The notes under the pieces were generated by a model. The model did not search any database, was not told the origin of the DNA, and was given only the letters and a program-made list of their open reading frames with translations. Shown piece after piece: positions 42,466 to 50,776 of a stretch of 64,000 bases of DNA (the first letter of the stretch is position 1; every line of letters starts with the position of its first letter). Origin of the DNA: an uncultured Clostridia bacterium (GTDB lineage Bacteria > Bacillota > Clostridia > Christensenellales > Borkfalkiaceae); contig CAKQRD010000006.1 in NCBI GenBank assembly GCA_934271275.1, forward strand, positions 93,314 through 157,313, written 5' to 3'. The translations under genes and the position numbers were made by a program.

Positions 42466-43752
42466 TTACATTCCCCAGACGAACCACACCAAAAGGTAGC
42501 CGCCGAGTACCGCCACGAGAGTGAACGGCAAGCCTACTCTTAAAAAATCTTTCAGCTTAACCTCATACCCCTCTTTTCTCAGAATGCCTATTCCGACCAC
42601 GTTTGCGGAAGCTCCTACGGGCGTTAAATCCCCGCCGAGCGTCGCGCCGCATAAAAGTCCGAAATAAAGAAGATACGGCGAGACTTCGGGAAGCCCCGCA
42701 CACAGCCCCGAGATAACGGGAAGCATCGTCGCAACGTACGGAATGTTATCGATAAACGCCGAGAACAGCACCGAGCCGAACACGATGAGCGTATACAAAA
42801 GAAACACGTTTTTGTTGCCGACTTTTATAAACAGCTCGCTTATGTCGTTTATTATGCCGACCTCTTCCACCGCGAATATGATTACGAACAAAAACACGAG
42901 GAAGAAGGTAGTTTCAAAATCTATAGAAGCGACGGCTTTTTTTAAGGAATCGCCCTTAAAGCGCAGACAGTAATAAATCACGCCGAAAACGCCTATCGCA
43001 AGGCAGATTATGCCGTTCGTGTACGCGCTTTTTTCTTTGATGAAAGAAAACACGATAAGGAGCGCGAGATTAAGGAGCAAAAGCACCGTCGGAACTATCG
43101 AAGTAACCTTCACCTCTTCCGCGTGGTATTCCAGCTTTTTGTTGTCCTTTCTGAATATGAAAAGAAGGACGGGAACGGTTAAAAGCGCGCCCAGCTCCAC
43201 CGCCCAGAATATCGAAAGCTTTCCGTCGAGGAAAAAGAAATCGAAAAAGCTCATATTAGCAAAGCCGCCGAGCATTATAGAGGTAGTGTCGCCGACGAGC
43301 GTCGCCGCGCCCTGCAAATTAGAGGAAACCGCTATGCTTATCATAACGGGTACGGGCGAAACCCCCGTCTTTTTCGCGACGGCAAGCCCTATCGGCGCAA
43401 GCATCAGAACGGTTGCCACGTTATCCACGAACGCGGAAACGAGTCCGCTCATCACCGAAAGCAGAACTATCGCCGCCATCGCGCTCGGCATCTTTGAAAT
43501 CAGCTTTTCAGAAAGCTTGTTCGGCATACCAGATTCCGAAAAAAGCCCCACGGTAAGCATAATTCCCACGAGCATCATAACCACGTTATAATCCACCGCG
43601 GTAATCACGCTCTTAAAATCCGTTTTGCCGAATATAAGCAGCGCGCCCGCGGCAACGACTGCCGCCGCGCCCGTGACGTACGCTTTAAATTTCGGCAGCG
43701 CGATTATCAGAACGTAAGTCAGTATGAATAGTATAAGTATAAAAATCTTCAT
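42466..43752 (-). CDS. ArsB/NhaD-family ion transporter
   Basis: 428 residues, 11-12 membrane helices. IT-superfamily signatures: GLVSAFVDNVATVLMLAPIGLAVA (about 104-127) and SAFIDNIPYVATMLPVI plus GATLGGDLTPVGASANVVGIGI in the second half, the two-repeat arrangement with conserved N-V/N-I and GG(D)xTxxGxSAN. Related proteins export arsenite or exchange Na+/H+, or carry dicarboxylates. No arsR or arsC lies beside it, so arsenite export is not favoured; substrate unknown. Starts MKIFILILFILTY with a short leader. Confidence 0.85.
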   Translation of the reverse strand: MKIFILILFILTYVLIIALPKFKAYVTGAAAVVAAGALLIFGKTDFKSVITAVDYNVVMMLVGIMLTVGLFSESGMPNKLSEKLISKMPSAMAAIVLLSVMSGLVSAFVDNVATVLMLAPIGLAVAKKTGVSPVPVMISIAVSSNLQGAATLVGDTTSIMLGGFANMSFFDFFFLDGKLSIFWAVELGALLTVPVLLFIFRKDNKKLEYHAEEVKVTSIVPTVLLLLNLALLIVFSFIKEKSAYTNGIICLAIGVFGVIYYCLRFKGDSLKKAVASIDFETTFFLVFLFVIIFAVEEVGIINDISELFIKVGNKNVFLLYTLIVFGSVLFSAFIDNIPYVATMLPVISGLCAGLPEVSPYLLYFGLLCGATLGGDLTPVGASANVVGIGILRKEGYEVKLKDFLRVGLPFTLVAVLGGYLLVWFVWGM

Positions 43753-43880
43753 TCGTGTTTTCCGCCGTATTTCGTCGCTCGTTCGCCTTTTTTCGTTTGT
43801 ATTCGTCTTGTTTTTATCTTACTCGTTTTGCTTTCCGCTTTCGTTTTTTTACCCGTTCCGAAAAAGCCTTTCAATAGCGA

Positions 43881-43923
43881 AACAAGGCTCTGCTCGCGCA
43901 ACGGGCGCAGGCAGAGTCTTGTT
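43881..43923 (-). terminator. Hairpin after the dehydrogenase gene
   Basis: AACAAGGCTCTGC (43881-43893) pairs with GCAGAGTCTTGTT (43911-43923) with one G-U-like mismatch; minus-strand tail TTTCGC is short. Probably ends the dehydrogenase transcript. The rest of 43753-44016 shows nothing. Confidence 0.45.
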
Positions 43924-44016
43924 GCAAAATCCTTAGTTATTTTCTGCTTGCAGAACTCAAAGCTCACCGCAGAACGCTATAACGCCGAAACGCTTTTACA
44001 AAGCTTTTATTTGGAA

Positions 44017-44973
44017 TTATCTGATCTCCAAAGCGTCGTAGGTAGCGTTCAAGGAAGCGATCTTCTCGTCGAAAAGCTTCTTCTCGTTTTCGGGAAGGGG
44101 AAGCTCTACTACTCTTTCAAAGCCGTTTCCGCCGACTATGCAGGGAACGCCCATGCACATATCGTTCGCGCCGTATTCGCCGTGAAGCATGGTGGAAAGA
44201 GGAAGAAGAGTGTGCGTATCCGAAAGAAGAGCTTTGATAAGTCTTACCGCGGAAGCCGCGATAGCGTAGAAGGTTGCGCCCTTCGCCTTGATGACCTTCG
44301 CGCCGGACTTAACCATATCTTCGTAAAGGGTGTCGAGTTCGGTGTCGATATTTTCTTCGGTCTTGCCGAGGAACTTTTTGCAGTATTCCTTAACGTTGTA
44401 GCCGCCGACCGTGCAGAGCGACCAAGGAGCCATACAAGCGTCGCCGTGTTCGCCGAGAACGTAAGCGTTCACCGCGGAAGCGTCTACGTTGCAGTAATCC
44501 GCTACGAACTTAACGAGTCTGTTGGAATCGAGAAGCGTGCCGGTACCGATAACCTGATTAGGTTTAAGGTCGGTGCATTTAAGCGTAACGTAAGTAAGAA
44601 CGTCCACGGGGTTGCTGACGATAACGTAAAGCGCGTCGGGAGCGATTTTGGAAACGTTCGGCATAACGCTCTTTAAGATACCGATATTGATTTTAGCGAG
44701 GTCGAGTCTGGTCTGACCGGGCTTTCTGCCTACGCCGAAAGTAACGACTACGATGTCCGAACCCGCAACGTCCTCATATTCGCCGCAGCGAACGGAAACG
44801 GAAGGAACTACCGCCGCGCACTGGGAAAGGTCGAGCGCTTCGCCCTCTGCCTTTTCTTTGTTGATGTCTACGAGTACTATTTCGGAACAGATGCCCGAAA
44901 GCGTTAAAGTGTAAGCTATGGTTGCGCCTACGTTACCCGTGCCGAGGACGGATATTTTTCTTGCCTTATTCAT
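44017..44973 (-). CDS. ldh: L-lactate dehydrogenase (LDH/MDH superfamily)
   Basis: 318 residues. NAD-binding GTGNVGATIAY (11-21), Asp36 at the end of the second strand (NAD preference), catalytic pair Asp149 in TLLDSNR (with substrate-binding Arg152) and His176 in LGEHGD. Converts pyruvate to lactate in fermentation. The substrate-specificity position before KPG is Arg83 (GVGRKPGQTRLDL); classical LDH has Gln there and malate dehydrogenase Arg, though some clostridial LDHs also show Arg, so malate activity cannot be excluded. The overall sequence (IGTGTLLDSNR) is LDH-like. Own promoter. Confidence 0.85.
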   Translation of the reverse strand: MNKARKISVLGTGNVGATIAYTLTLSGICSEIVLVDINKEKAEGEALDLSQCAAVVPSVSVRCGEYEDVAGSDIVVVTFGVGRKPGQTRLDLAKINIGILKSVMPNVSKIAPDALYVIVSNPVDVLTYVTLKCTDLKPNQVIGTGTLLDSNRLVKFVADYCNVDASAVNAYVLGEHGDACMAPWSLCTVGGYNVKEYCKKFLGKTEENIDTELDTLYEDMVKSGAKVIKAKGATFYAIAASAVRLIKALLSDTHTLLPLSTMLHGEYGANDMCMGVPCIVGGNGFERVVELPLPENEKKLFDEKIASLNATYDALEIR

Positions 44974-45013
44974 CTTTTGCCTATTCTCTCCTATTATAAT
45001 TTTTACGGTTTAT

Positions 45014-45042
45014 ATTCTACTCTTTTATTTTTCCGTTTGCAA
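45014..45042 (-). promoter_or_regulatory. SigA-type promoter of the dehydrogenase gene
   Basis: TTGCAA (45042-45037), 17-nt spacer, TAGAAT (45019-45014), preceded by A/T tracts. Confidence 0.65.
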
Positions 45043-45059
45043 CCGTTTTTAATATTATT

Positions 45060-45278
45060 TTAAAAAAATTTTTTTCGGAAATTTTTTTGAGGGAACGCGG
45101 GCGGCGGCGCGGAAAACATCCGCGCCGCCGCATACACCGAAATCCGACACAAGCCCGACGAACAAGGCGCACAAGACGAACGAGACAAATACGCCAAACC
45201 CGACGAACCCGCAGCTCAAGTCGGAAACAAACTCAACGAACACGCAGTTCAAACCCTTTAAAGGATAATCAAGAACTT
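45060..45278. other. Intergenic low-complexity stretch
   Basis: Between murC and the dehydrogenase promoter. On the plus strand it has repeated GACGAAC / GACAA words in a purine-rich run (about 45140-45240). An 84-codon minus frame passes through but has no ribosome site or similarity; I do not call a gene. Confidence 0.45.
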
Positions 45279-46925
45279 TCAGGAACGAAGTTTTCCGAAC
45301 TTTTCGCAAAGTCTCTTTCCTATATAATATATATCCCCCGCGCCGACGAAAAGTATCTCGTCGGCTTTTTTCGCCGCAGTCTTTCCCTCTTTATCTCTTT
45401 CCTCCGCTTCTTTCGGAACGCCCTTCTTTTCCGCTCTGCCCGCCGTACCCGCTTCGACCGCTTCGCCCGCGCCGCCCGCGCGAAGGGTTATCGCTTTTAT
45501 AAGCTCCTCCTCCGTCTCCGCGTATAACGGCGCGATACAATCCGCACATTCCGAGTATTCCGGACATTCCGCACGCCCTCCGTCGCTTGAACCTTTCTCT
45601 GTTTCCGAAGGATTTGTCGGATTCTGCCGCCGTTTTTCCGCAAGCCCGAAAAGCTCGCCGTAAAGCGTTTTCGCGTCGCCCTCTTCTTCGTATTCCTCGC
45701 GCGCGGGATAGGTTTTATAGATTATAAGCCGCGGCTCGCCGCCGAGAACTTCGATAAACTCCCCTTTAAGAAGCCGCGTTCTCGAATATGTGTGCGGCTG
45801 AAACACTACTATCGGCGACCTGCCGAGTTCTCTTTTCGCGGCGAGCGTCGCTTTTATTTCGGACGGATGGTGCGCGTAATCGGCGTAAACTTTAAGCCCG
45901 AAAATCTCGCCTATCTCTTCGTTTCTTCTTTTCACCCCGGAAAACGCGGAAAGCGCGGTCTTTATCGCGGCAAAGGACACGCCGCAAAGCCTTGCCGCCG
46001 CGAGCGCCGCAAGCGCGTTGTAAACGTTATGCCTGCCGCTCGCTTTAAGCGTTATTCGCCCGAGCCTTCTTCCGTATTCGTACGCGGTAAACGAATACCC
46101 CGTCGCCCCTTCTCTTCGCCGCACCCTTTTCGCCGTAAAAATCGCGGGACAATTTATTCCGAAAGTCGCCGAGTTCTCCCCCGCCGCAAGCGTCGCGCCC
46201 TCGTCGTCCGCGTTCACTACCGAAATTCCTCCCGCCGCGAACTTCCTGAACGCCGCTATCTCCGCCGCCTTTCCACCGAAGCTTTCGAGATGGTCGTCGT
46301 CCACGTTCAATATAATGCGGATATAAGGTTTTAAGTCCAGAAAATTACTTTTATACTCGCAAGCTTCCGCCACCGCGAATTTTTTCCCCGCGCCGAGGCT
46401 GTCTCTGCCGGCGATGCTGCCGTTTTTAGTAACTCTACCGCCGTTGCCGCTTCCGCCCGCGCAAAAGTTTCCGCGTTCGCCGTATTCGCCGCCGAGGAAA
46501 ACCGCGGGAGCTTCCCCCGCCGTTTCGAGAATTTCCCAAAGCATAGCGGTAACTGTGGTTTTTCCGTGACTTCCCGAAACGCCGACGGAGCGCGGATACA
46601 GCGCGAGAATTTCCCCGAGCAACTCGCTCCTTTTTATAACGGGCAGTCCGCGTTCTTTTGCCGCAACGAGTTCTGCGTTTTCGTCCGCCACGGCGGAGGT
46701 ATAAACGACGGCTTCCGCGTCGCCGAGGTTTTCCGCCGAATGTCCGATATAAATTTTTGCGCCGAGCTTTTCTAAAATATCCGTTTCCTCCGAGCGCGCT
46801 TTATCCGAGCCGCTTATCGTTATACCGCTATAAAGGCACCATTTCATAAGCCCGCTCATAGAAACGCCGCCCGCGCCGATAAAGTGTATTTTTTTGAGTG
46901 CCGACAACATAAAGTCTTTTTTCAT
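45279..46925 (-). CDS. murC: UDP-N-acetylmuramate--L-alanine ligase MurC, with C-terminal inserts
   Basis: 548 residues against ~440-470 normally. N-terminal UDP-binding FIGAGGVSMSGLM, ATP loop GVSGSHGKTTVTAML, YADYAHHPSEIKATL (family YGHHP-type motif), FQPHTYSRTRLL. It adds L-Ala to UDP-MurNAc in peptidoglycan synthesis. Extra residues in the C-terminal domain: about 431-462 (charged, with SECADC) and about 485-518 (Ala/Gly/Glu/Lys-rich), both before the closing ILFVGAGDIYYIGKRL. It stands alone, away from a dcw cluster. Confidence 0.93.
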   Translation of the reverse strand: MKKDFMLSALKKIHFIGAGGVSMSGLMKWCLYSGITISGSDKARSEETDILEKLGAKIYIGHSAENLGDAEAVVYTSAVADENAELVAAKERGLPVIKRSELLGEILALYPRSVGVSGSHGKTTVTAMLWEILETAGEAPAVFLGGEYGERGNFCAGGSGNGGRVTKNGSIAGRDSLGAGKKFAVAEACEYKSNFLDLKPYIRIILNVDDDHLESFGGKAAEIAAFRKFAAGGISVVNADDEGATLAAGENSATFGINCPAIFTAKRVRRREGATGYSFTAYEYGRRLGRITLKASGRHNVYNALAALAAARLCGVSFAAIKTALSAFSGVKRRNEEIGEIFGLKVYADYAHHPSEIKATLAAKRELGRSPIVVFQPHTYSRTRLLKGEFIEVLGGEPRLIIYKTYPAREEYEEEGDAKTLYGELFGLAEKRRQNPTNPSETEKGSSDGGRAECPEYSECADCIAPLYAETEEELIKAITLRAGGAGEAVEAGTAGRAEKKGVPKEAEERDKEGKTAAKKADEILFVGAGDIYYIGKRLCEKFGKLRS

Positions 46926-46987
46926 ACCATATTTTATGACGAAATTAAAAAAATTAGATATTTTAAGGAAAAATTTTTAAAAACGGG

Positions 46988-47016
46988 TTGAAATTCCTTT
47001 CCGCGTGTGATAAAAT
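46988..47016 (+). promoter_or_regulatory. Promoter of spoVG
   Basis: TTGAAA (46988-46993), 17-nt spacer ending TGTGA, TAAAAT (47011-47016). An AGGAAAA at 46966 recalls a SigH -35, but the matching -10 is badly spaced. Confidence 0.6.
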
Positions 47017-47048
47017 ACAATTAATAATGTTAAGGACGGTAACAGAAA

Positions 47049-47321
47049 ATGAAAATCACGGACGTTAGAGTACGTCTTGTCAAGAAAGAAGACAGCAAAC
47101 TGAAAGGCGTCGCTTCGGTAACCTTCGACGAATGCTTCGTCGTTCACGACATAAAAATAATAGAAGGTAACGAAGGCTACTTCATCGCTATGCCGAGCAG
47201 AAAGACGGGCGAAGGCGAGTTCAAAGACGTGGCGCACCCCATAAAGTCCGAAACGCGCGAAGAACTCATCAAAGCCATTTTCGCCGCGTTCGAGGAAGAG
47301 AAGAACAGAGTTCAGGAATAA
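47049..47321 (+). CDS. spoVG: Septation / sporulation RNA-binding regulator SpoVG
   Basis: 90 residues, usual length. MKITDVRVRLVKKEDSKLKG, DECFVVHDIKIIEGNEGYFIAMPSRKTGEGEFKDVAHPI is the conserved core (about 27-65). Binds nucleic acid and influences septation, sporulation and virulence-type traits in Firmicutes. AAGGA ribosome site 12 nt upstream. Monocistronic, facing away from murC. Confidence 0.97.
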   Translation: MKITDVRVRLVKKEDSKLKGVASVTFDECFVVHDIKIIEGNEGYFIAMPSRKTGEGEFKDVAHPIKSETREELIKAIFAAFEEEKNRVQE

Positions 47322-47369
47322 ATATATTAAAATAAGGTTCTCATTCGCAATCCCATTGCAATGCATTAA

Positions 47370-47405
47370 GGGAAGCCCCGCGGCGCGTGCGCCGCGGGGC
47401 TTCCC
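47370..47405. terminator. Very stable hairpin between converging spoVG and the ABC operon
   Basis: 17-bp perfect GC-rich stem, arms 47370-47386 and 47389-47405, with a 2-nt spacing at the centre. No U-run either side. Placed where both transcripts must stop. A palindrome CATTGCAATG precedes it at 47354-47363. Confidence 0.6.
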
Positions 47406-47442
47406 CGTGTAAAAATTAAAGGAAAAAAATCTATTCGATAAC

Positions 47443-48567
47443 TCAAAGTACCTTCGATAAAAATTCTTTAAGTCTCGGATCTTTCGGACGGGAGAAAAAC
47501 TCGCTCGGCGGGGCTTCTTCTTTTATAACTCCTTCGTCCATAAACAGCACGCGCGAGGCAACCTCTCTCGCAAACCCCATTTCGTGCGTGACTATAACCA
47601 TTGTCATTCCCTCGTCCGCAAGGCTTTTCATAAGTTCCAGAACCTCGCCGACCATTTCGGGATCTAACGCGGAAGTCGGCTCGTCGAACAAAATGACTTC
47701 GGGTTCCATCATAAGCGCGCGCACAATCGCGATACGCTGTTTCTGCCCGCCCGAAAGAGTTGAGGGGTACGCCCCCGCTTTATCCGCAAGCCCGATCCTG
47801 CCGAGCAATTCCATAGCCTTTTTCTCGGCTTCCTCTTTCGTTTTAATCTTCAATTCGGTCGGCGCGAGAATCATATTTCCCATAACGGTAAGATTGTTGA
47901 AAAGATTGAAATGCTGAAAAACCATTCCGATTCTTCTTCTCGCAAGGTCTACGTTCTGCACGTTTTCTTTATAGAATTTCTTTATCGCTTTTGCATATTC
48001 CGCACCCTCGCGGTTTTTGAGAAGGTCGTTCTTTTTTATGTCGGATATGACCTCTTTATCTATCGCCGCCTCTTCCTCTTTCGTAAGAACGCCGCAGAAG
48101 CTCTCCGCCCCCGCCGTCGAAGCCTTTTCGCTTTCGGCATTTCCGACCGCCCTTGACGCGCCTGTCGCTGTTCCGTTTACTTCCGCAGCCGTTTCAGACT
48201 CCGCCGCCGCAACCGTTTCGGCTGTTTTCGTCGCGCCCGCGGTCTCGGCGAGCCGTCCCGCTTTTTTCTCGGCGAGTTTTTCCTCGCGCTTTTCATTAAC
48301 GAGTCTTTTATAGGTATCGGAAAGTCTTATAATATCGAAATGCAGATAGGGATCGACGGGAGTAAGAAGCCTTCCGTCCGTCCACACTTCGCCGTATGTC
48401 GGCTCTTCGAGAAGGTTCATACATCTTAAAAAGGTGCTTTTTCCGCTGCCCGAAGGTCCTATTACAGCCACCTTCTCGCCCTTTTCGATTTTGCAGGAAA
48501 CGCCCTTCAAAACCTCCGTTTTGCCGAAATATTTATATAAATTATTGACGTAAATGAGTTCGTTCAT
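47443..48567 (-). CDS. Polar amino acid ABC transporter ATPase (GlnQ type) with ~125-residue insertion
   Basis: 374 residues; the family has ~240-255. Walker A GPSGSGKST (37-45), Q-loop GMVFQHFNLF, signature LSGGQKQRIA, Walker B VILFDEPTSALDP, H-loop IVTHEMGF, all intact. Residues ~72-205, between the Walker A helix and the Q-loop, hold the extra material: KREEKLAEKKAGRLAETA-type Ala/Glu/Thr-rich sequence (~92-158), then a helical charged part. The frame is continuous with the same codon style. Last gene of the SBP-permease-ATPase operon; powers uptake. Confidence 0.9.
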   Translation of the reverse strand: MNELIYVNNLYKYFGKTEVLKGVSCKIEKGEKVAVIGPSGSGKSTFLRCMNLLEEPTYGEVWTDGRLLTPVDPYLHFDIIRLSDTYKRLVNEKREEKLAEKKAGRLAETAGATKTAETVAAAESETAAEVNGTATGASRAVGNAESEKASTAGAESFCGVLTKEEEAAIDKEVISDIKKNDLLKNREGAEYAKAIKKFYKENVQNVDLARRRIGMVFQHFNLFNNLTVMGNMILAPTELKIKTKEEAEKKAMELLGRIGLADKAGAYPSTLSGGQKQRIAIVRALMMEPEVILFDEPTSALDPEMVGEVLELMKSLADEGMTMVIVTHEMGFAREVASRVLFMDEGVIKEEAPPSEFFSRPKDPRLKEFLSKVL

Positions 48568-48568
48568 A

Positions 48569-49261
48569 TCAGCGTTTATCGCTTGCGCGAAGCCTCCTTT
48601 CCAAAAGCTTTACGAGGCAAGTTATCAGAAGCACCAGCACGAGATACACGAGCGCGAGCATAAGATACGGCACGACGTATTCGTAAGTGCTGTTCGCTAT
48701 ACTCTGGAACGCCTTGTATATGTCGGTAACGGTGATAAAACTGACTACCGAGGTTTCCTTAATCAGCGAAATGAACTCGTTGCCGAGAGTCGGCAGAATG
48801 TTTTTTATCGCCTGCGGAAGCACTATTTTCAGCATAGTTTTGGAGTACGAAAGCCCCATGCACCTGCCCGCTTCCGTCTGCCCGACGTCTACCGAAAGTA
48901 TTCCGCTTCGCATAATCTCCGAAACGTACGCCCCGCTGTTCATTCCGAAAGTTATTATGCCTTCCGTGAGCGGCGACAGATTTATGCCGAGGAGCGGAAA
49001 CAAAACGTAATGCGTCAGCAGAAGCTGAACCACTATCGGCGTTCCGCGGAATACCGCGACGTATACGTTTCCTATTCCTTTTAAAACGGCAAACGCCGCG
49101 CCTTTTACGGGCGCGAGCTTTACCACGGCTATAAGCGAACCTATCGCCAAGCCTATCAACAGACCGAACACCGCGATAAGCGCGGTGTTTTTCAGTCCTT
49201 CGAGAAGAAGCTTATACCCCTCCCTCTCTATAAATTCTCTTGTAAAACTTTCAAACTTCAT
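48569..49261 (-). CDS. Polar amino acid ABC transporter permease
   Basis: 230 residues, about five membrane helices. HisM/GlnP family: LLEGLKNTALIAVFGLLIGLAIGSLIAV near the start and the cytoplasmic EAA loop EAGRCMGLSYSKTMLKIVLPQAIKNILPTLGNEFISLIKETS (about 128-170). Ends one nt before the ATPase start. The outer region also has repeated ATCG words in the 114-nt gap to the binding-protein gene. Confidence 0.94.
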   Translation of the reverse strand: MKFESFTREFIEREGYKLLLEGLKNTALIAVFGLLIGLAIGSLIAVVKLAPVKGAAFAVLKGIGNVYVAVFRGTPIVVQLLLTHYVLFPLLGINLSPLTEGIITFGMNSGAYVSEIMRSGILSVDVGQTEAGRCMGLSYSKTMLKIVLPQAIKNILPTLGNEFISLIKETSVVSFITVTDIYKAFQSIANSTYEYVVPYLMLALVYLVLVLLITCLVKLLERRLRASDKR

Positions 49262-49375
49262 TCTTGCACCGAATCTTTTTAAGTTGATTTAAATCGGTTT
49301 TGTTCCCGCGATTTCTTAATCGGTTTAATCGCAACGCGTTTTTAATCGCAGTACGCCTTTAATCGGCTAATCGGC

Positions 49376-50233
49376 TTATTTAATGCCGTCGTTAATGCTT
49401 TTCGCTATCATTTTTGCGGGTTGCTCATCGATTATCACGGCGTCTATCTTGCCGTTTGAAAGGTCTTTGACCGCAAGCGCGCCCGCGTCGTAAGCTATCG
49501 TGTTCACGTTGGAAAAGCCTTCGTACTCGAAATCGGCGTTACCGCCCGAATACATATAACCCGTCGTGCCTTTCTGCGTGCCTATCTTATAGCCCTGAGA
49601 CTTCGCCTTGATAACTTCTTCCACGTCCGCCGCGCTCTTGCAACCGTCGAACGAAGTATCGCCTTCTTTAACGATAATCACCTGCGCGGAAGTGTAGTAG
49701 CCCTTGGTGAAATCCATAGTTTCGTCGCGCTTTTCGCTGTAAGTTATGCCCGCCATTCCGACCGAGTATTCGGAAGTGCTTTGCCCCATAGAAAGAATAA
49801 CCTGATCGAAGCCTATGTCGTCTATATAAAGGGTTTTGCCGAGCTTATCCGCAAAAAGTTTTGCAATCTGCATATCGATTCCCGTGAACTTGTTGCCTTC
49901 CTTATACTCGAACGGGGGAAAATCCGCGCTCGTCGCAACGACGAGACAACCGTCCTTCGACGCGGGGTTTTCATAAGCAAAAGTCGAGTTGCCGTCGAAA
50001 AATGAATTTACGACGTCATCGAACCGACCGTTTGCCTTAATCTCGTCGAGAAACGAGTTAAGCGCGGTTTGCGTTTCGGTATCTCCCGATTTGACCGCAT
50101 AAACGTATTCTTCGCTCGTCAGCTCGTAAGCGATAACCTTAACCTTGGAGGCCTTGTTGCCGCAGGCGGCGAAGGAAAAGCACGCGGCGACCGCCGTCAG
50201 CGCGGCTAAAATAACGGTGAACAGTTTTTTCAT
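49376..50233 (-). CDS. Amino acid ABC transporter solute-binding lipoprotein, apparently circularly permuted
   Basis: 285 residues. Signal peptide with lipobox FAAC (Cys24). The SBP_bac_3 fold is recognisable, but in unusual order. Residues ~31-79 (VKVIAYELTSEEYVYAVKSG, then LDEIKANGRFDDVVNSFFDG) look like the normal C-terminal end of this family (compare E. coli GlnH: QQYGIAFPKGSDELR ... LRENGTYNEIYKKWFG). A ~15-residue linker leads to the usual N-terminal start LVVATSADFPPFEYKEG (97-113), GIDMQIAKLFADKLG, GITYSEKRDETMDFTKGYY, and the chain stops at IDAVIIDEQPAKMIAKSINDG, where family members would continue into the segment found at the front. Strong promoter and ribosome site (AAGGAGAATTTT). 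Confidence 0.9.
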   Translation of the reverse strand: MKKLFTVILAALTAVAACFSFAACGNKASKVKVIAYELTSEEYVYAVKSGDTETQTALNSFLDEIKANGRFDDVVNSFFDGNSTFAYENPASKDGCLVVATSADFPPFEYKEGNKFTGIDMQIAKLFADKLGKTLYIDDIGFDQVILSMGQSTSEYSVGMAGITYSEKRDETMDFTKGYYTSAQVIIVKEGDTSFDGCKSAADVEEVIKAKSQGYKIGTQKGTTGYMYSGGNADFEYEGFSNVNTIAYDAGALAVKDLSNGKIDAVIIDEQPAKMIAKSINDGIK

Positions 50234-50288
50234 AAAATTCTCCTTTTTCGGCGACAGCTATCGCCCGTTTGTCTTCGTTTATGGCGTT

Positions 50289-50317
50289 ATTATACTATCC
50301 GAATCGAATAATGTCAA
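50289..50317 (-). promoter_or_regulatory. Consensus promoter of the amino acid ABC operon
   Basis: TTGACA (50317-50312), exactly 17 nt, TATAAT (50294-50289): perfect match to SigA consensus. About 50 nt of leader. Confidence 0.88.
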
Positions 50318-50615
50318 CTGTTTTATGCAACATTTTGTAAAATATTTCAATTTATTTTCAATTTTTATTATATATATGAATAATTGCGTGCATAATCGCT
50401 GAAATATTGAATAATGTTGGCGTGTTTATATGTTTCTGCACGACTTTATTGAGTTTATGACAAGCTGTATAAAATTACAAACCTATTTAAAAACCTCGAA
50501 ACGATGCGGGGTGCGATTCGTTTCGGGTGTTCGGGGGGGCAGAAATTCGCACTGTCGATTGAGTATAACTCGGCTATAATGCTGTTTACCGAGAACGTAT
50601 TTATCTGTCCGATAT

Positions 50616-50653
50616 AAAAAAGCCGCAACCCCTGTCGAAAGGATTTGCGGCTT
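50616..50653 (-). terminator. Terminator downstream of the first DegV gene
   Basis: AAGCCGCAA (50620-50628) / TTGCGGCTT (50645-50653), minus-strand T5 tail. 120 nt after the DegV stop. Confidence 0.7.
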
Positions 50654-50776
50654 ACGTACCGAAATCGATTTTATTCCGTTTTTACTTAACCGTTCTGCTT
50701 TTTATTCAGCGGCTCCGCTTTTATTTATACGGTCTTAATTTTTTAAATTCACTTCTTAGTTTTCTTTATTTTCTTT

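Larger units (their letters stand above)
50234..50776. other. 543-base intergenic region
   Basis: Contains the ABC-operon promoter (50289-50317) and the DegV terminator (50616-50653). Between them an inverted repeat CGAAACGA (50497-50504) / TCGTTTCG (50518-50525) and a run of seven G (about 50531-50537). No gene supported. Confidence 0.55.

Noticed and set aside
45055..45309. 84-residue hydrophobic frame on the minus strand after murC
   Set aside because: It overlaps the murC 3' end, lacks a ribosome site, and its apparent hydrophobicity comes from a repeated GACGAAC-type low-complexity stretch read in reverse.
46960..46995. SigH promoter before spoVG
   Set aside because: AGGAAAA and GAAAT words occur, but the spacing is longer than the consensus; a SigA-type pair fits better.
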